DNA of 64,000 nucleotides from positions 4,832,336 to 4,896,335 of the forward strand of contig JAESIW010000200.1 of NCBI GenBank assembly GCA_016802295.1, given 5' to 3'. Shown here one piece after another: positions 1-12,106 of the stretch (within the stretch, counting starts at the first letter, position 1; each line of letters begins with the position of its first letter). The translations under genes were made by a program, and so were the position numbers. The notes beneath the pieces are model-generated. The model was not told where the DNA came from. It made no database searches and saw only the letters and a list, made by a program, of their open reading frames with translations. This stretch comes from Brachionus rotundiformis. Lineage: Eukaryota; Rotifera; Eurotatoria; Ploima; Brachionidae.

Positions 1-786
1 ACTCAATATTATCGTGCACCTGAGCTACTGCTTGGAGCTAAACATTATGATTTTGCAGTAGATATGTGGAGTGTTGGATGCATTTATGGAGAGTTGCTAT
101 ACCGAAAAATTTTGTTTCTTGCTGCCAATCCACTAAAACAAGTTGATAAAATTGTAGATATTCTAGGCACACCCAGTATAGATGAAGTCAAAACCGCTGC
201 AGATTCTGCAAGAAGATATGTTACTCAAAATAGAATTAGCAAGCCAAAAAATATACAACTGCTTTCTCAAATTGCAAAAGATGAAGAAGCACGAAAACTT
301 CTCTTACAGTTGCTTTGTTGGGATCCTGATAAGAGATTGAGCGCAGAAAAGGCTTTACAAAGTAGATATTTAAACGAAGGAAGACTAAGATATCACTCAT
401 GCATGTGTTCATGCTGTGTAAGAACACATGCAGGTCTACAGTTCTGCAACAATTTGGAACCTATTTCAGGTTTTATTTATGATGATAGTGATGAAAAATT
501 TTATAGCATTCAAACAGCAAAAGGTAATAAAAAATTTATTTATAACTTATTTTTAAAAACTTAATAAAATATTATTTCGTAGAATTCATTCATAGATGGT
601 TGACTAATATGAGTCAAAAAAGCTCAGTCCCATTATGTATTAATCCTAATTCACCATCGTATAAGACTTTTGTGCAGTAAGTAGATAAATTGTCTTATAA
701 AGATATATATTAATAAAATTCGATAAAGATCACAAGTGGCTCTTCCACACGAGCTTCCACCATCACCTCACAATTGGGATTCATAA
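1..786 (+). CDS. NLK: Nemo-like kinase, 3' part (partial)
   Basis: C-terminal part of a proline-directed Ser/Thr kinase of the NLK family, which acts in Wnt and Notch signalling. Exons 1-523, 583-676 and 729-786 join in phase; the gene runs off the left edge. The first residues, TQYYRAPELL, are the APE region of the kinase domain. They are followed by DMWSVGCIYGELL (subdomain IX) and CWDPDKRLSAEKAL (subdomain XI). The NLK-specific tail is present: EGRLRYHSCMCSCC, then SVPLCINPNSPSYKTF, and the last exon ends LPPSPHNWDS, like the PPSPLVWE end of vertebrate NLK. The catalytic loop and TQE activation site lie outside the window. An uninterrupted reading would stop inside the first intron; the two later exons restore the family C-terminus. 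Confidence 0.93.
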
Positions 787-2199
787 ACTTAATCAAAACT
801 TAGCGATTCAAAAAGACAACATAAAATTCTTTTTTATCAACGAAATATTTTAAACTCTATTTCTTTTCCTATCTTTACATAAACTTTCAGTTTAGTGCAA
901 ATGAAAACATTTAAAAACTGTACAGTGATAAAAGCTTGTTTTCTTTTTTATATTGGACTATAACGGGTTAATTTTGTTTAGCTATTTTTTTTGAAGCATC
1001 TATTTTATAATTTTTTAAATTGAAATTTTAAGAAATGAGGATAAAAAAAGTTTCTTAACAAAATTACATGTATTATCATGTAAAATTGCTAGAAATATAA
1101 AAAAATATAGTTTTATATCAGCATTACATATTACGGAATATATAGACACTTCATAAATTTTTATGAAGATAGACATTCCTTCTAACAAATACTCAAAATC
1201 TAGATCAGCAAATACATGATTTTTCTAAAGTGTAAATATAATTTCAATTATAAGAATCTAAAATCAAAAATTGAAAAATAAAATAAAAATTGAAGAGTGC
1301 CTGGTAAAATTGTGATCAAAGCTTTTACTTGTAAACAATATTGCGACTTTAAACAGACTCTTCTTTAATAATTAAATTTAAAATTTTAATATTTTAAGAA
1401 GACATTTTTTTCATCTATTAGTTTTTTTTTTCACAAATCTATTTATTAACTCTAATGTTTTCATTTAAAAAAGAACAAAAAAGCCATTAGATACAAATAA
1501 ATTTCTCTCGTCGCAATTTAAACATGAGATAATTTCTTTATTTTTTGTTTTGTTTTGTTAATTTTTATTATAAAATTAAAAAGAATGAAATAATTTTTTT
1601 ATTCCCATTTTATTTTAAATTTAATATAAATTACATGTTGCCCCATAACGAATTCGAACCAAAATTTTTATAATATTTAACTTAAATGAATTTCAAAAAT
1701 ATATTATAATATACCAAATAATTCTCTTAGATTTATAAACTGAGCCCAGTTTGCAAAAGTTTCATTTTTAACTAACCAATTTAGTTGAAAATGATGGAAA
1801 TAAAGTCTTACATTCGAACAGAACCAAAAAATTTTCAAATATTTTTTCAATCTTTTCAAGATAAATATTTTATAAATAACTCAGTCGATTTGAATAAATA
1901 AAACCTATGTATACTTAAATGAAAATCTTTTTTAAACTCAAAATGATCACCTAATTATTACTCTTTTCAATTATGTGATGACGTTTTACAAAAATTTGAT
2001 TCCTGTTTAAACTTTGGATAGAATTCTTTTATGTCAATTTTTTCCATTTATTCTAAATATTTAAAATTCTATGATAAATTAAATTTGTCTAAGGTAATTT
2101 TAATTTATTACCAAAATATTTGTAAAAATTATAATATTACTTGATTTTATTTATAAAGTTTAACCTGACAACTTCAAAAAAAATCAAAAAATTATAAAA
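787..2199. other. Intergenic, no gene seen
   Basis: A+T-rich sequence between NLK and the CCDC169-like gene. I found no ORF with spliceable neighbours, no tRNA and no repeat unit. It presumably holds the NLK 3' UTR and the promoter of the next gene. Confidence 0.5.
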
Positions 2200-3327
2200 A
2201 TGCTTAAAAATTCAAACAAGATTGAAAATCTTTTTCAGATTCTAAACCATGAAGAAATTTTATGGTAACTTTAATAAACTTTTTTCATTTATCAACTGTT
2301 TATTTAGGAAATCAATCGAAAAATCGTATAATGAACTTATACGTACATCAAAAGAATTGGAAAAACGCTTTGAAATTATTGAAGAAGAAAGTAATATCAA
2401 ATCTAAAAATATTATTTGGGATTAGAAAATAGTCGTTCTTTTAAAAGATTCTTTAATGAGCAAAAAAAAAATTGATGTAAATAGAACAAATATAATTATT
2501 TATAAAGGTTAAGTCTTTATGATTCTCTGCTTTATTGCAAGCTTTATTCTATTCTTGCAAAAATGTATAAATACAGAAATTCATAATCAATCGAATAATC
2601 TAATTAATTGAAGTTAATAAATTATTTTTTTTTAAATTTTTAAATTTTTATCGAAAAATTATTGAGACAGTTAATTCATTGCCATGCTTCTATTTTCGTA
2701 AGTTTTTTTATCGTTATAAAATTTACCTAAAATTTTAGGAAACGAATGGAAAACTAGATACGAAAATCAAAAAGAAATTAATCAGCAATTTAAACAACAA
2801 GTTTCCCAATTAGAAGAAAAACTATCAAATGTTAAATCCAAAAATAGATTTGGTATATAATATAATTATAAATTCTTTAGATTTTATGACTTTTTTGAAT
2901 AATTTTAGTCAGTAAATCAACTTTTAATGAAGAAGATGAAAAAGTATTTTGATTAAATTTTTTTTTAATATTCAAAAAATAAAAATTTAAAAAATAGATT
3001 CTTTCTTCAAATCTCTATATAAAAAGAGAAGACCTAAACGAGTTATTGACAAATTTAAATTGGAGAATTGAACAAGAAATTAAAGTAATTTTTTGTAATC
3101 ATATTATCAAACAGTAAAATTTTTAATTTTGTTAGACTTATCATAAAGCTAATGAAGAACGTAAATCAATACAACACGAAATCCATGAAACGAGAAATCA
3201 TTTGAATGCAATCAAAGAAAAAACAGAACAAAAAATTAACCAAAATGAATTATTTACTGAAAGAAATAATAAATCAAATCAAGAGAAAATATTCCAGAAT
3301 CTTTCAGAAGATTATTTACAATCTTAA
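2200..3327 (+). CDS. CCDC169: CCDC169-like coiled-coil protein
   Basis: Six exons (2200-2264, 2308-2390, 2739-2852, 2909-2943, 2998-3084, 3136-3327) join in phase to 191 aa. The ATG at 2200 opens a frame that continues without an acceptor into the first exon. The protein is almost all coiled coil. It matches what I recall of vertebrate CCDC169 in order: an EWKTRYENQKEINQQ block, then a VSQLEEKL heptad, then LYIKREDLNELL, then TYHKANEERKS. The human counterparts are EWKTRYETQLELNDQ, ERMPVESLNTLL and AYQKINNERRT. Molecular function is unknown; no catalytic or membrane feature is seen. The identification rests on remembered similarity and needs a profile search. Confidence 0.72.
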
Positions 3328-3632
3328 AAATCATTTTATAAATAAACTAAGATAAAAAAATATGAAAATTTGTAATAGATAATGCTTATTGACAAAATTA
3401 ATTAATAAAAATTTTAAATATTTCCTTACTATAAACTATTCAATAATGCTGTTTAACTAAAAATAAGTAACAGTAAAAAAATTAAGATCTCTCACCTTAA
3501 ATTGACCTATCTAAAATAAAAAAATTGGAATTTTTAACAAAAAGAATATATTTTAAAAAACGTAAATCGAATTATTAAAATATTAATTTAACTGAATTAT
3601 TTTAAATAAAATAAAGTTATGATCAAATAAAA
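3328..3632. other. Intergenic between convergent genes
   Basis: A 305-bp A+T-rich spacer between the 3' ends of the CCDC169-like gene (+) and the Ig-domain gene (-). It probably holds both polyadenylation regions. No other feature is visible. Confidence 0.5.
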
Positions 3633-4361
3633 TCATTGATAGAATGACAATAAAAAAATAACAAAAATATAATTTTTTATTAACCCATTATTAGTTGAGT
3701 TTGTTAGATATGCTGGAAGATAAGGCACTTTAGCATACTTCCAATAATCGAACATGACTGATTTTGCTGATTCTTTAATTAAAAAAAAAATAATTAAATT
3801 TAATATCAAAATCAATTGAGATGTACCATTTAAAAAATTTTAAAAAATTTTAAATTAACAAGATTTAGATTAATTGGCCAAAGGATTAAGTGATAGGTTA
3901 AAATAATTTACCTAAAACATGTATGGTAATATTAGCTACATGGTTAATGTGACTTTTTGCACTAATATTATCCTCACAAGAATAAATACCAGCTGAATGA
4001 TAAGTTACTGGATTTATCCGTATTATATAGACATGGTCAAATTTAACTATATGAATTTCACTTCTTTGAAAAACGGTATTAAAATGATCATTTGACAGCA
4101 AAGTTTCAATTGTTCCATTTTCTTGCCGATGGACAATTCTAGTGAAACTGGAAGTTTCATTAGTTATGCACCTAAATTCTAAGGATTGTCCAACATAAGT
4201 AAAAATTTCGAGGGAAATGTTGCATTCTTTAATTTATATAATTATTTTGATTTTAATAAAATGAATAAAAAATTAATCAATATTATATTTTACTTACCGT
4301 AGCATTTTTGCGTCAAAAAAATCCAAAATATTTTTTGAAAAAAATTTGAATAAATATCCAT
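3633..4361 (-). CDS. Small Ig-domain surface protein, likely GPI-anchored
   Basis: Three exons on the minus strand (4361-4298, 4226-3912, 3772-3633), all joined in phase 1, give 172 aa. The N-terminus is a hydrophobic signal peptide. The middle exon codes one immunoglobulin-like domain: a first Cys in FRCITNE, and a second in the classic DxGxYxC-like HSAGIYSCED. The last exon ends in a hydrophobic stretch (KNYIFVIFLLSFYQ) with no cytoplasmic tail. That fits a GPI signal better than a transmembrane anchor. A role in cell adhesion or recognition is inferred from the architecture. It is divergent from RPLP2, roughly 0.5 kb away. Confidence 0.78.
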
Positions 4362-5007
4362 TCTCAAAAATTGAAAATTTTTCTGATCTTTTTACAAATC
4401 TTTTCTTTGCTTATAAGCTATAATTTAATTTTAAAACGAATTTTTAATTAAATTAATGAGTTCATCTAATAAAAATAAAAGTCAAAATCAAAATATTTAT
4501 ATTAATTTATCAAAAATTATCATCTCACCAATAAAAAAAAAAGGAGAAAAAAAATATAGTATACTGGTTATTCTATTTTATAAACATTAATTTGATAATT
4601 AAAAATGAATTATTATTTTATAGTTAATTTAGATTCGTTTTAAGACAAATTAAATGCACTGTTTTATTTTTTTTAAATAAGATTCGCTGTTCCTTTACAA
4701 AATATATTTTTACCTTCAACTTCTATTATCACATTTTTTTTTACTATATATTAAAGCTAACTTTTTCTATATCTTAAAAAAACCTATTTTATACTAAATT
4801 TAATTAATTTTTTTAATAGATTAAAATTCTTGTTAGCAAACGTTTCGTGTCGAAGAGACTTAAAATGTAAGCATTTTAAAAATCCGTTTTATGTTTAAAA
4901 TAGATATTTTTTTAAAAATAAAAAAGTTAATTAAATGTATATTTTTTATGATTTAAAATTACAAAATTTAAATTTATTTTAAAATATTAAGTTAAATCAT
5001 AAATAAA
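4362..5007. promoter_or_regulatory. Divergent promoter region and RPLP2 5' UTR exon
   Basis: The space between the Ig-domain gene (-) and RPLP2 (+). Around 4831-4866 a locally less A+T-rich stretch ends at the donor GTAAGC (4867). An acceptor just before the RPLP2 start ends in AAG. I read this as a non-coding first exon and a 5' UTR intron. The exact transcription start cannot be fixed by eye. Confidence 0.5.
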
Positions 5008-5612
5008 ATGCGTTACGTTGCTGCATATCTTTTGGCCGCTTTGGCTGGAAACGAATCACCAGATAATGTTGCTGTAGAGAAAATTCTTAATAGCGTTGGT
5101 GTTAAAGTTGAACAAGAAAATCTTACAAAAGTAATAAACGAATTGAAAGGAAAAAGTATAGAAGAATTGATCAAAGAAGGAACCTCCAAATTGGCATCCG
5201 TTCCTGCTGCTCCAGCTGGTGGTTCTGCCTCAGCCGCTGCTGCTCCTGCTGCTGGTGCACCTGCTGCTAAGAAAGAAGAACCAAGTAATTTTAATTTATT
5301 TTTTAACGACGAAAATTTACATGAAGTAACTTGATTCTTCGTGTAAATGACTCAGAGAGCTCCAACTCAATATGAGTTACAGATAGAGTCGATTCTCGGG
5401 TCAAATGTCGAAAAGAAATTGTTTTGTTTCAACTATGCATATTCCATTTCTCCAACCAAGTTTTTAAATCTATACTTTTGGAGATAAACCATGCATATGA
5501 CAAATTTAATTTAAAATTATCAACATTTAATTTAATTTAATTTTTTTTAGAAAAAGAAGAGAAAAAAGAGGAATCAGAAGATGAAGACATGGGCTTTGGT
5601 CTTTTCGATTAA
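5008..5612 (+). CDS. RPLP2: 60S acidic ribosomal protein P2
   Basis: Exons 5008-5284 and 5551-5612 join to 112 aa. The start MRYVAAYLLAALAGNESP, the helical dimerisation domain with VEKILNSVGV, the Ala/Pro/Gly-rich hinge and the charged end EDEDMGFGLFD are diagnostic of P2. The last motif is the GTPase-associated-centre binding tail shared by the P-stalk proteins. P2 pairs with P1 on uL10 to recruit translation factors. The intron falls just before the acidic tail and holds a structured, less A+T-rich segment listed separately. Uninterrupted reading into the intron would lose the functional tail. Confidence 0.97.
5333..5505 (+). ncRNA. Candidate H/ACA snoRNA in RPLP2 intron
   Basis: This part of the RPLP2 intron is far less A+T-rich than its flanks and folds. 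The 3' hairpin has a lower stem ATGCAT with ATGCAT, an internal loop, and an upper stem TCTCCAA with TTGGAGA. It is followed by ATG then ACA at 5500-5502, three bases before the proposed end. From the upper stem to ACA is about 15 nt, the expected spacing of an H/ACA pseudouridylation pocket. Upstream, GACTC/GAGTC encloses AACTC/GAGTT. A further stem pairs TTTACATGAAG (about 5317) with CTTCGTGTAAA. The H box (ANANNA) is not certain. Vertebrate RPLP2 also hosts an H/ACA snoRNA. Strand is assumed to follow the host. Confidence 0.5.
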
Positions 5613-6637
5613 AAAATATACATTAATTTAAAATTATTTTGAAATAAAATATTTTTAAATTATTTTTTTCTTTTATTAAATTTTATTTTTGATATAATTT
5701 TAGAATCAACCAAACAAATTTAAATAAAAAATCCAAATTTGTTCACAAAAAGTTTTTGCAGTTTTGTGTCATTCTAAAATCACTAACTTTTATAAATATT
5801 ATTATTTAAAAATTTATAAATATTTAAATTTAGAACAACAATCGTATTAAAATAACTGATTCTACCAAATGTATTCTTTTTCTTAAAATATATAAATAAA
5901 AATAGTTAAAACTAATATTTCAACACTAATTTGATAAGAGCTTAATTTAACTTTTGAGATAATCAGTCATTATCTATAAAAATAATTGGAAAGTTTTCTA
6001 TTTTCATGAAATCTAATTAAAAATATTTATCAATAATTTTTTAAGCACTTTGTAGTTTGATGAATTAAAGTTAGAAATCCTTATCTATTTAATTAAAAAT
6101 TTTATGATACAGCTCTCATTATTAAATTTGTAGAATGAAATATTTATTGGAAAGAATTATTAAAAGTCTAATTTATGATTTTTCATTTCAAATTCATCAT
6201 GTTTTTTAAAAAATAAAATCAGTTTTTTTTTATCATTAATATTCGTTTAATAACTGATTAAGCAATGAAGCTCTTCGAATATGTTTTCAACAAAATTTCA
6301 TTCCAATTAGAAAAATTATATAAACATTATTATTATTTAGAATATTTTTGAAATTTTTTTTGTTGTTTACGAATTAAAAAAATATTAATCCTTTTTTTAA
6401 ATTGTTTATTAAACCATTTTTAAAAACTTTTATTTTAGAAATAATTGAAAAAAAATTACTTGTGAAGTAGAAAATTTTAATCAGTAATTTAATAAGATTA
6501 ATCTATCTCGTTCAAAAATACAAATAACTCCTTGTGAGTGTATTTTTCCTTAAAATTCAACTCATTTTAAATCAAAAAATATTAAGTTAAAATTGGAAAT
6601 TTTTTTAAAAATTTTATATTTTAATTTTTAAAAAGAT
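5613..6637. other. Intergenic, no gene seen
   Basis: About 1 kb of A+T-rich sequence between RPLP2 and the class B receptor. No spliceable ORF, RNA gene or repeat is recognised. It should contain the RPLP2 3' UTR and the receptor promoter. Confidence 0.5.
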
Positions 6638-8835
6638 ATGAAATTCCTAACAATTTTAAATAAAGTCATTATTTTGATATCGATTCTACGAGAATTTAAT
6701 TGTAAACTTCAAGATGGTTCAGAATTAAATACCAACTCATCTTCTGAGAATATTACTAATTATCAGAACAAAAAATATTCAAATAGTAAAATAAATATTC
6801 TGTTTAAATATTTTCAACCAAAAAGTCAATGTAATTTCGATCACCATTCAAGTGTGAATAGAAAATATTGTCCACCTACTTCTGATTTTTTGTTCTGTTT
6901 TCCAACTACACCTACAAATACAACAATATATTTTACATGTCCATATACAAAAATACCCATAAATGACAAAGTTAAAGCAAGTAGATTTTGTCAGATGAAT
7001 GGAACATGGTCATCAACTGATTTTTCTCCTTGCGTTAATTATCTAATTACCAATATAAATTCTGGAGTTTGTAAAATCCTAAAAAGTTATAATCAAAATA
7101 CGTCTCAGATTGAGGAAGAACTTTATTGTGATCCAAGTATAGATTCAGATACCAAAATATTTAAAATAATGACAATATTAAATTTCATTGGATTCTTAAT
7201 AACTATTTTTTTTGTTTCGTTTGCTATTTTTATTTTTCTATCCATACGGTAAGATAAATATACAGCTATTGAAATTTTTAAATTCTAAATAATTTTAGGA
7301 CGCTTAGATGTATTCGAAATATGATTCACTGTAACATGCTTTTTACATTTCTGATCAAATCTATTAGCCATATTTGTTTTTATTTATTTATTTTAAACAA
7401 AAATGGAAATGTAAGAGAATTTAATCATGTAAGAAAAAAGAAGTTTTCTAAATTAAGTTATTACCATAACTTTTCTCTTAAGATTTTGTGTATTGTATTC
7501 AATATTCTCTTAAATTACTCTTTAATGTGTAGCTTTTTTTGGATGATGATAGAAGCCGTCTATCTTATAACAGTAATTGTAGCTGCATATTCATCAAATA
7601 AGATTCAGCTTTGGTGGTATTTGGTAATTGGATGGAGTAATGAAAAATTATATTTAAAAAAGTGTTGTTATATTTTCTTAAAATTTTGCCTTTAAGTTTT
7701 ACCATTGGTTCCAATAATTCCATACTCGTTTATAACTTATTCGTCGTCAAAAACGTAAGTTAAATATTTTCAATTGAATTATAGTACGAATTATAAATTT
7801 AGTTATATTTCATAATCTTATTTAAAGATATTTTTTATATTAATATCTTTTCTAAATTAAAAGATTTATAATAAATATATTTTCGTTTTTCAGGACCTGT
7901 AGTTGGATATATTCTGGTTATAATCCAGTACATGAATTTTTAATTGATATCCCAATTTATGTTTTATTAATGGTATTATTTAATATTAATTCTTTTAATT
8001 CATTCAATTTTAAAATTATTCTAGATAAACTGCATATTATTAATTGTGATTTTGTATGTAATTATTACCAAATTGAGAACACATAATGATGCTGTCAGAA
8101 CCAAATATGCTCAATACAAGTATTATTTGTAAAAATTTTAAAATTAAATAAATAATATAATTTTAGAAAATTAACTCGAGCAACTTTAGTTTTGTTTCCA
8201 TTATTTGGAACAACTTTTGCTGTTTGCTTTTGGCTACCATCAGATCCAAAGACGACATTTTCTAAAGTTTATTATTTTATCAATATATTTTTGCAAGCAA
8301 CTCAAGGAGTTTGGGTAGCTTTTGTGTATTGCTTTTTAAATGAGGAAGTAAATATTATATTTTATAATTAATCTAGGTGTAATTAATTAATGCATTTACA
8401 ATTCAAATCAATAAAAAAATTGAAATCTTTTTGTCAAATTGTCCAAAAAATATTGAATTTAAAAAAAGAATTTCATTTTTTATAAAAAAGTTGTCCAAAA
8501 ATTTAAGTATTTTTGGTGATTTTATAAATTGCTTATTCCTAATTAAAGAATTATTCAAATTCAGTATTTTTAAATAAAATATAAAAGCTTATTTAAAATA
8601 TGTTTTTGCAAAGGTAAAAAACACTGTTAAAATGAAACTTCATTCATGGAAAATAACTTATATTGGAGCTAGAATACTTAGATTTGGTCATAAAAATCGA
8701 CATATGTCTGTACCAACATTTTATTCAACACAACTTTCGAATACCAATACAAATAATACTTTAAACAGACCAAGACAAGAAAGCAATTTTAATGATTTGT
8801 TAAAAATGCCAATTTTACAAGATGATAAACATTAA
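6638..8835 (+). CDS. Class B (secretin-family) GPCR, CRF/DH44-receptor-like
   Basis: Seven exons (6638-7248, 7299-7636, 7697-7754, 7894-7972, 8025-8119, 8167-8347, 8614-8835) join to 527 aa. A signal peptide precedes a hormone-binding domain with the six expected cysteines. Seven membrane segments follow. TM2 begins RTLRCIRNMIHCN, close to SIRCLRNIIHWN of CRF receptors. TM3 carries CSFFWMMIEAVYL, with the conserved Cys paired to the TTCSW of loop 2. TM6 has TRATLVLFPLFG, and TM7 QGVWVAFVYCFLNEEV. The tail includes MSVPT, recalling the MSIPTSP of CRF receptors. It would couple a peptide hormone to Gs. The ligand is unknown. The usual Trp of the CWP motif is Phe (FCFP). Confidence 0.85.
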
Positions 8836-9286
8836 TTTTTTATTAAGATTTTTACTAAAATTAACAATTCAATAAAACAATAAATGAGTAATTTAGAACA
8901 TTTGACATTTAATTTTATAGATTTAAAAAGACAAAATTCTAAATATTTAATTAAAATTAAAATTTTACAATAGAAATTGAGAAGGTGAGCAAACCTAACT
9001 TTCTATTTAAGCAATTGTTAAAAAAAAATATTAAAATTTTTTATTAATTTTATTGTTTAATAAGTATTAACATTAAAAGCTTTGATTTTATTAAATTTAT
9101 TTAACCAAGAATTCATTATTTAATGATTTTAATCTTGATTATCGTTTGAAAACATTTTAAACTAAAAAAAAGTAAATAATAATTTATATATTTTTTATTT
9201 AGCTGATTTTTTCAAAACAAATTTTTGCTTTTAAATTATAAAATGGTTTCCAAATAACTATTATATCTAAAACGATTCTGATAAAA
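8836..9286. other. Intergenic, no gene seen
   Basis: A 451-bp A+T-rich spacer between the receptor and NUP58. It presumably holds a 3' UTR and the NUP58 promoter; nothing else is visible. Confidence 0.5.
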
Positions 9287-11037
9287 ATGTCAGGTTTCAA
9301 TTTTACACTAAACTCTACACCTCAATCCAATAACGTAAAAATAAATACTGCTACCACTAGCACTCCATTTAGTTTTGGTTCTTCAGGTTCATTAAATTCA
9401 ACTCCGGCAACAAATTTATTTGGTAGTTTAAAAACAAATACAAACTCATCTGCGTCATTAGGTTCAAGCCAAACAAATCCAATCAGTTCTTCAAACAATT
9501 TAAACTCCTTATCAACTAATGTTAAGGCTGGTGGATTAAATTTTTCAAGTCAAAAAGAATCAGCTGTATCAACAACATCAGTTCCTGAATCCAAACCTTC
9601 AACTATTAACGGGCAATCTTTATTTTCGAATTCTTCATCTTCATTGACAGCAGCTCTATCTAGTAAAACAAAACTTACTACAACATCGTCGACTTCTACA
9701 CCTACTAGCTTATCTAGTATTACAACAATACCAAAATCTTCTCAAGAAACAGGATTGGATTCTCTTGATAAAAAACCAAATCAATCTAGTTCTTCAGGAA
9801 TTGGATTTGTCTTAAATTCATCTAGCAATAATGAAATAAATAAACCAAAAACCGAAACAAGTAATCAAATAATTAAAGATTCAACATCAAAAAATAATAT
9901 GTCAAATAATTTAGCATCAACTAATAGTTTTAATCTTGGTACTAACCAGAAGTCTGATATTTCATTAGCCACATTAACAACAGAAAGTAAACAAAAAAGA
10001 GGAATTGAATTGGAAAAGAATAATGCTAGCCAGCCAATCTCAAATTCCGGAAGTTTACCGAATGTATTATCTTTTAATGTTCCATCTTTGAATTCTCCTG
10101 CTCAAGATTCAAAATCAGAAAACAAAACAAGTATAGGTCTTGGTGGAACATCTAATTTAAAAAATTTTTCGTCAGTAACAACTTCAAATCAACCAAATAA
10201 ATCACTTAGTACTCAATTTAAACAAACGAGTATAAAAGATCATCATCTTCCAAATGTTTTAATGGATTGTATCGACGAATTTAAGTAAGTTAAATGAATT
10301 GTTTTAATAAATCAATAATTAATTAATATTAGAAAAAAATTAGAAGAAATGCGCAGAACTAAAGAACTTAATTCAACCTTCACAAGCAAGATGATACATC
10401 AAAATATCCAAGAAATTTTAACATTGAAACAATGTATTACTCAATCACAGACAGAATTTCAAAGAAATTTTAATGAAGTTGCTAAATTAAAAGAAAACAT
10501 ACTTCAAGTAATAAGATATAATAATTTAAATAATTATATTAAAAATATTAAAAGGAATTAAGAAATGTGGATATTTGCGATCACTTAAAAGATATGCCTC
10601 TCGGTCTTCAATATGATTGTGATATTTGGAATGAATATTTTATGAGTAGAGTTAAATTATTTCAGAACAAACTGAGGATTTTAAAGAACCAATTTGAGCA
10701 ATTAGAAGGTTATTTCAGAGTACACGATCGAGAAAATATAATAGATACCCAAAGTAAAAATTAAAATCAATATTATATTTATAATAATTTCTATCATTCT
10801 ACTTATCAATCAAATTTTTCTTTTTAAAAAGGAATTGTAGAAACACTGAAAGCATCTCATAAAAATTTACTAAATGAAGCTGCCATGTTAAAAATAGTTC
10901 ATGAAAAAGTAGATGAATTAAAAAACAATTTTCTTATTTACAGAAAGAATATGGTCGGTGATACAACAAATATTTTTGAGAATAGTCAAAATAATAATTT
11001 AACGATCAATCTGAATAATTCAATATTTAAAATTTAA
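9287..11037 (+). CDS. NUP58: Nucleoporin NUP58/p58-p45
   Basis: Exons 9287-10284, 10333-10507, 10555-10753 and 10832-11037 join to 525 aa. Residues 1-325 are a low-complexity Ser/Thr/Asn-rich region with few FG motifs (FSFGSSG, NLFGSLK). From about 325 comes the coiled-coil domain of NUP58, which pairs with NUP54 and NUP62 in the central channel. Landmarks are LMDCIDEFKKKLEEMRRTKE, then ELRNVDICDHLKDMPLGLQ (human ELKNAEIALRTQKTPPGLQ), then the last helix with YRKNMVGDTTNIFEN (human YRKMFLGDAVDVFET). The protein ends about 20 residues after that helix, so the C-terminal FG region of vertebrate NUP58 is absent. The third exon needs the acceptor at 10553-10554 to keep the frame. Confidence 0.9.
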
Positions 11038-12106
11038 AAACGAAAATAGATCAAAAAAACTAAATTTTATAAATCAATTAAATGAACATGAATTCCTTAG
11101 AGATTACAAATGAATAAATATTCAAACTTTTTAAATTTTTAAATAATTTTAAAAACAAGTTGCAAAATTAAAAAAAAATCTTTTTAATTTGAAAATTCTT
11201 GAAATTCATTTTTTCAATATTTTTACTACTAAAATTGATTGACTCGATTTATTATAAAATTATGTTTTGTCCCTCTAATTCCACTACCGAAAATACTGAA
11301 GAATTGCATTAAAGAAATAATATCAGTTATCTATTCGGGAAAAAAACGTATGTCTCACTGAAAATAACTATTAAAAAAATAAAATATCTATGATCTTTTC
11401 AAAGAAAATAAAATAAAACGTTAGCAAAATAATTGAAAATTTAGTGAATTTAATGAATATGAAGACATGAATTAATACTAATTAAAAAAACAAATAGATC
11501 GTTTAATAATAATTATTATATATTATAAAACTTTTTCAGTTTTGGATATTGAATTGAGTACAGTCTCTCAAAGCCAAAACAAAAAATGTTTGATGTTAAC
11601 TCATTACGTATTCCAACTAGAAATAGAAAGTAAACTTTTTTCCCTTAAATATTCTTTTCCAAAATTTGTTCTAGTACGCCAATCGGCTTAATTTTGGTAC
11701 CACGATTTATAAGACTTGGCAAGTTATATTTTCATAGTTGCTGCTATAAAGAATATTTAAAAAGGTTTTAATGTTGGACCATACTCATAAAATTTGTTTT
11801 AATTTTTTACTATAATAATTGTATTTAATTAGTAAACTTTAAAAAATTTGTATTAAACAAATTCAAAATTGTTCTTCATTACTTTAAGTAATAAATAAAA
11901 TTAATAAAGCTAATTTAATCCTTCTTTTATAAACTAGCTTTTAATTCTTTGGTAAAATACATCTAATAAATAAGGTTTTTCTTGTAATAATATATATTTT
12001 AATTTCAAATTTATAATTTTAATGTTGTTACGGCAACAATCTCATATTTTATTTTGAAAAAGTATAAATTCATAAAAATAAATTCCTATTGCAAAATCTT
12101 GATAGA
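11038..12106. other. Intergenic with possible upstream mini-exon
   Basis: About 1.07 kb between NUP58 and the coiled-coil gene. At 11586-11629 an ATG opens MFDVNSLRIPTRNR and ends in AA before a GTAAAC donor. An acceptor TAG sits directly before the ATG of the next gene, and joining the two is in phase. This may be the true first coding exon of that gene, adding 15 residues. Otherwise nothing is seen. Confidence 0.35.

Noticed and set aside
1640..1662. tRNA-like T-arm (GGTTCGAATT on the minus strand)
   Set aside because: No acceptor, D or anticodon arm can be paired within the required distance.
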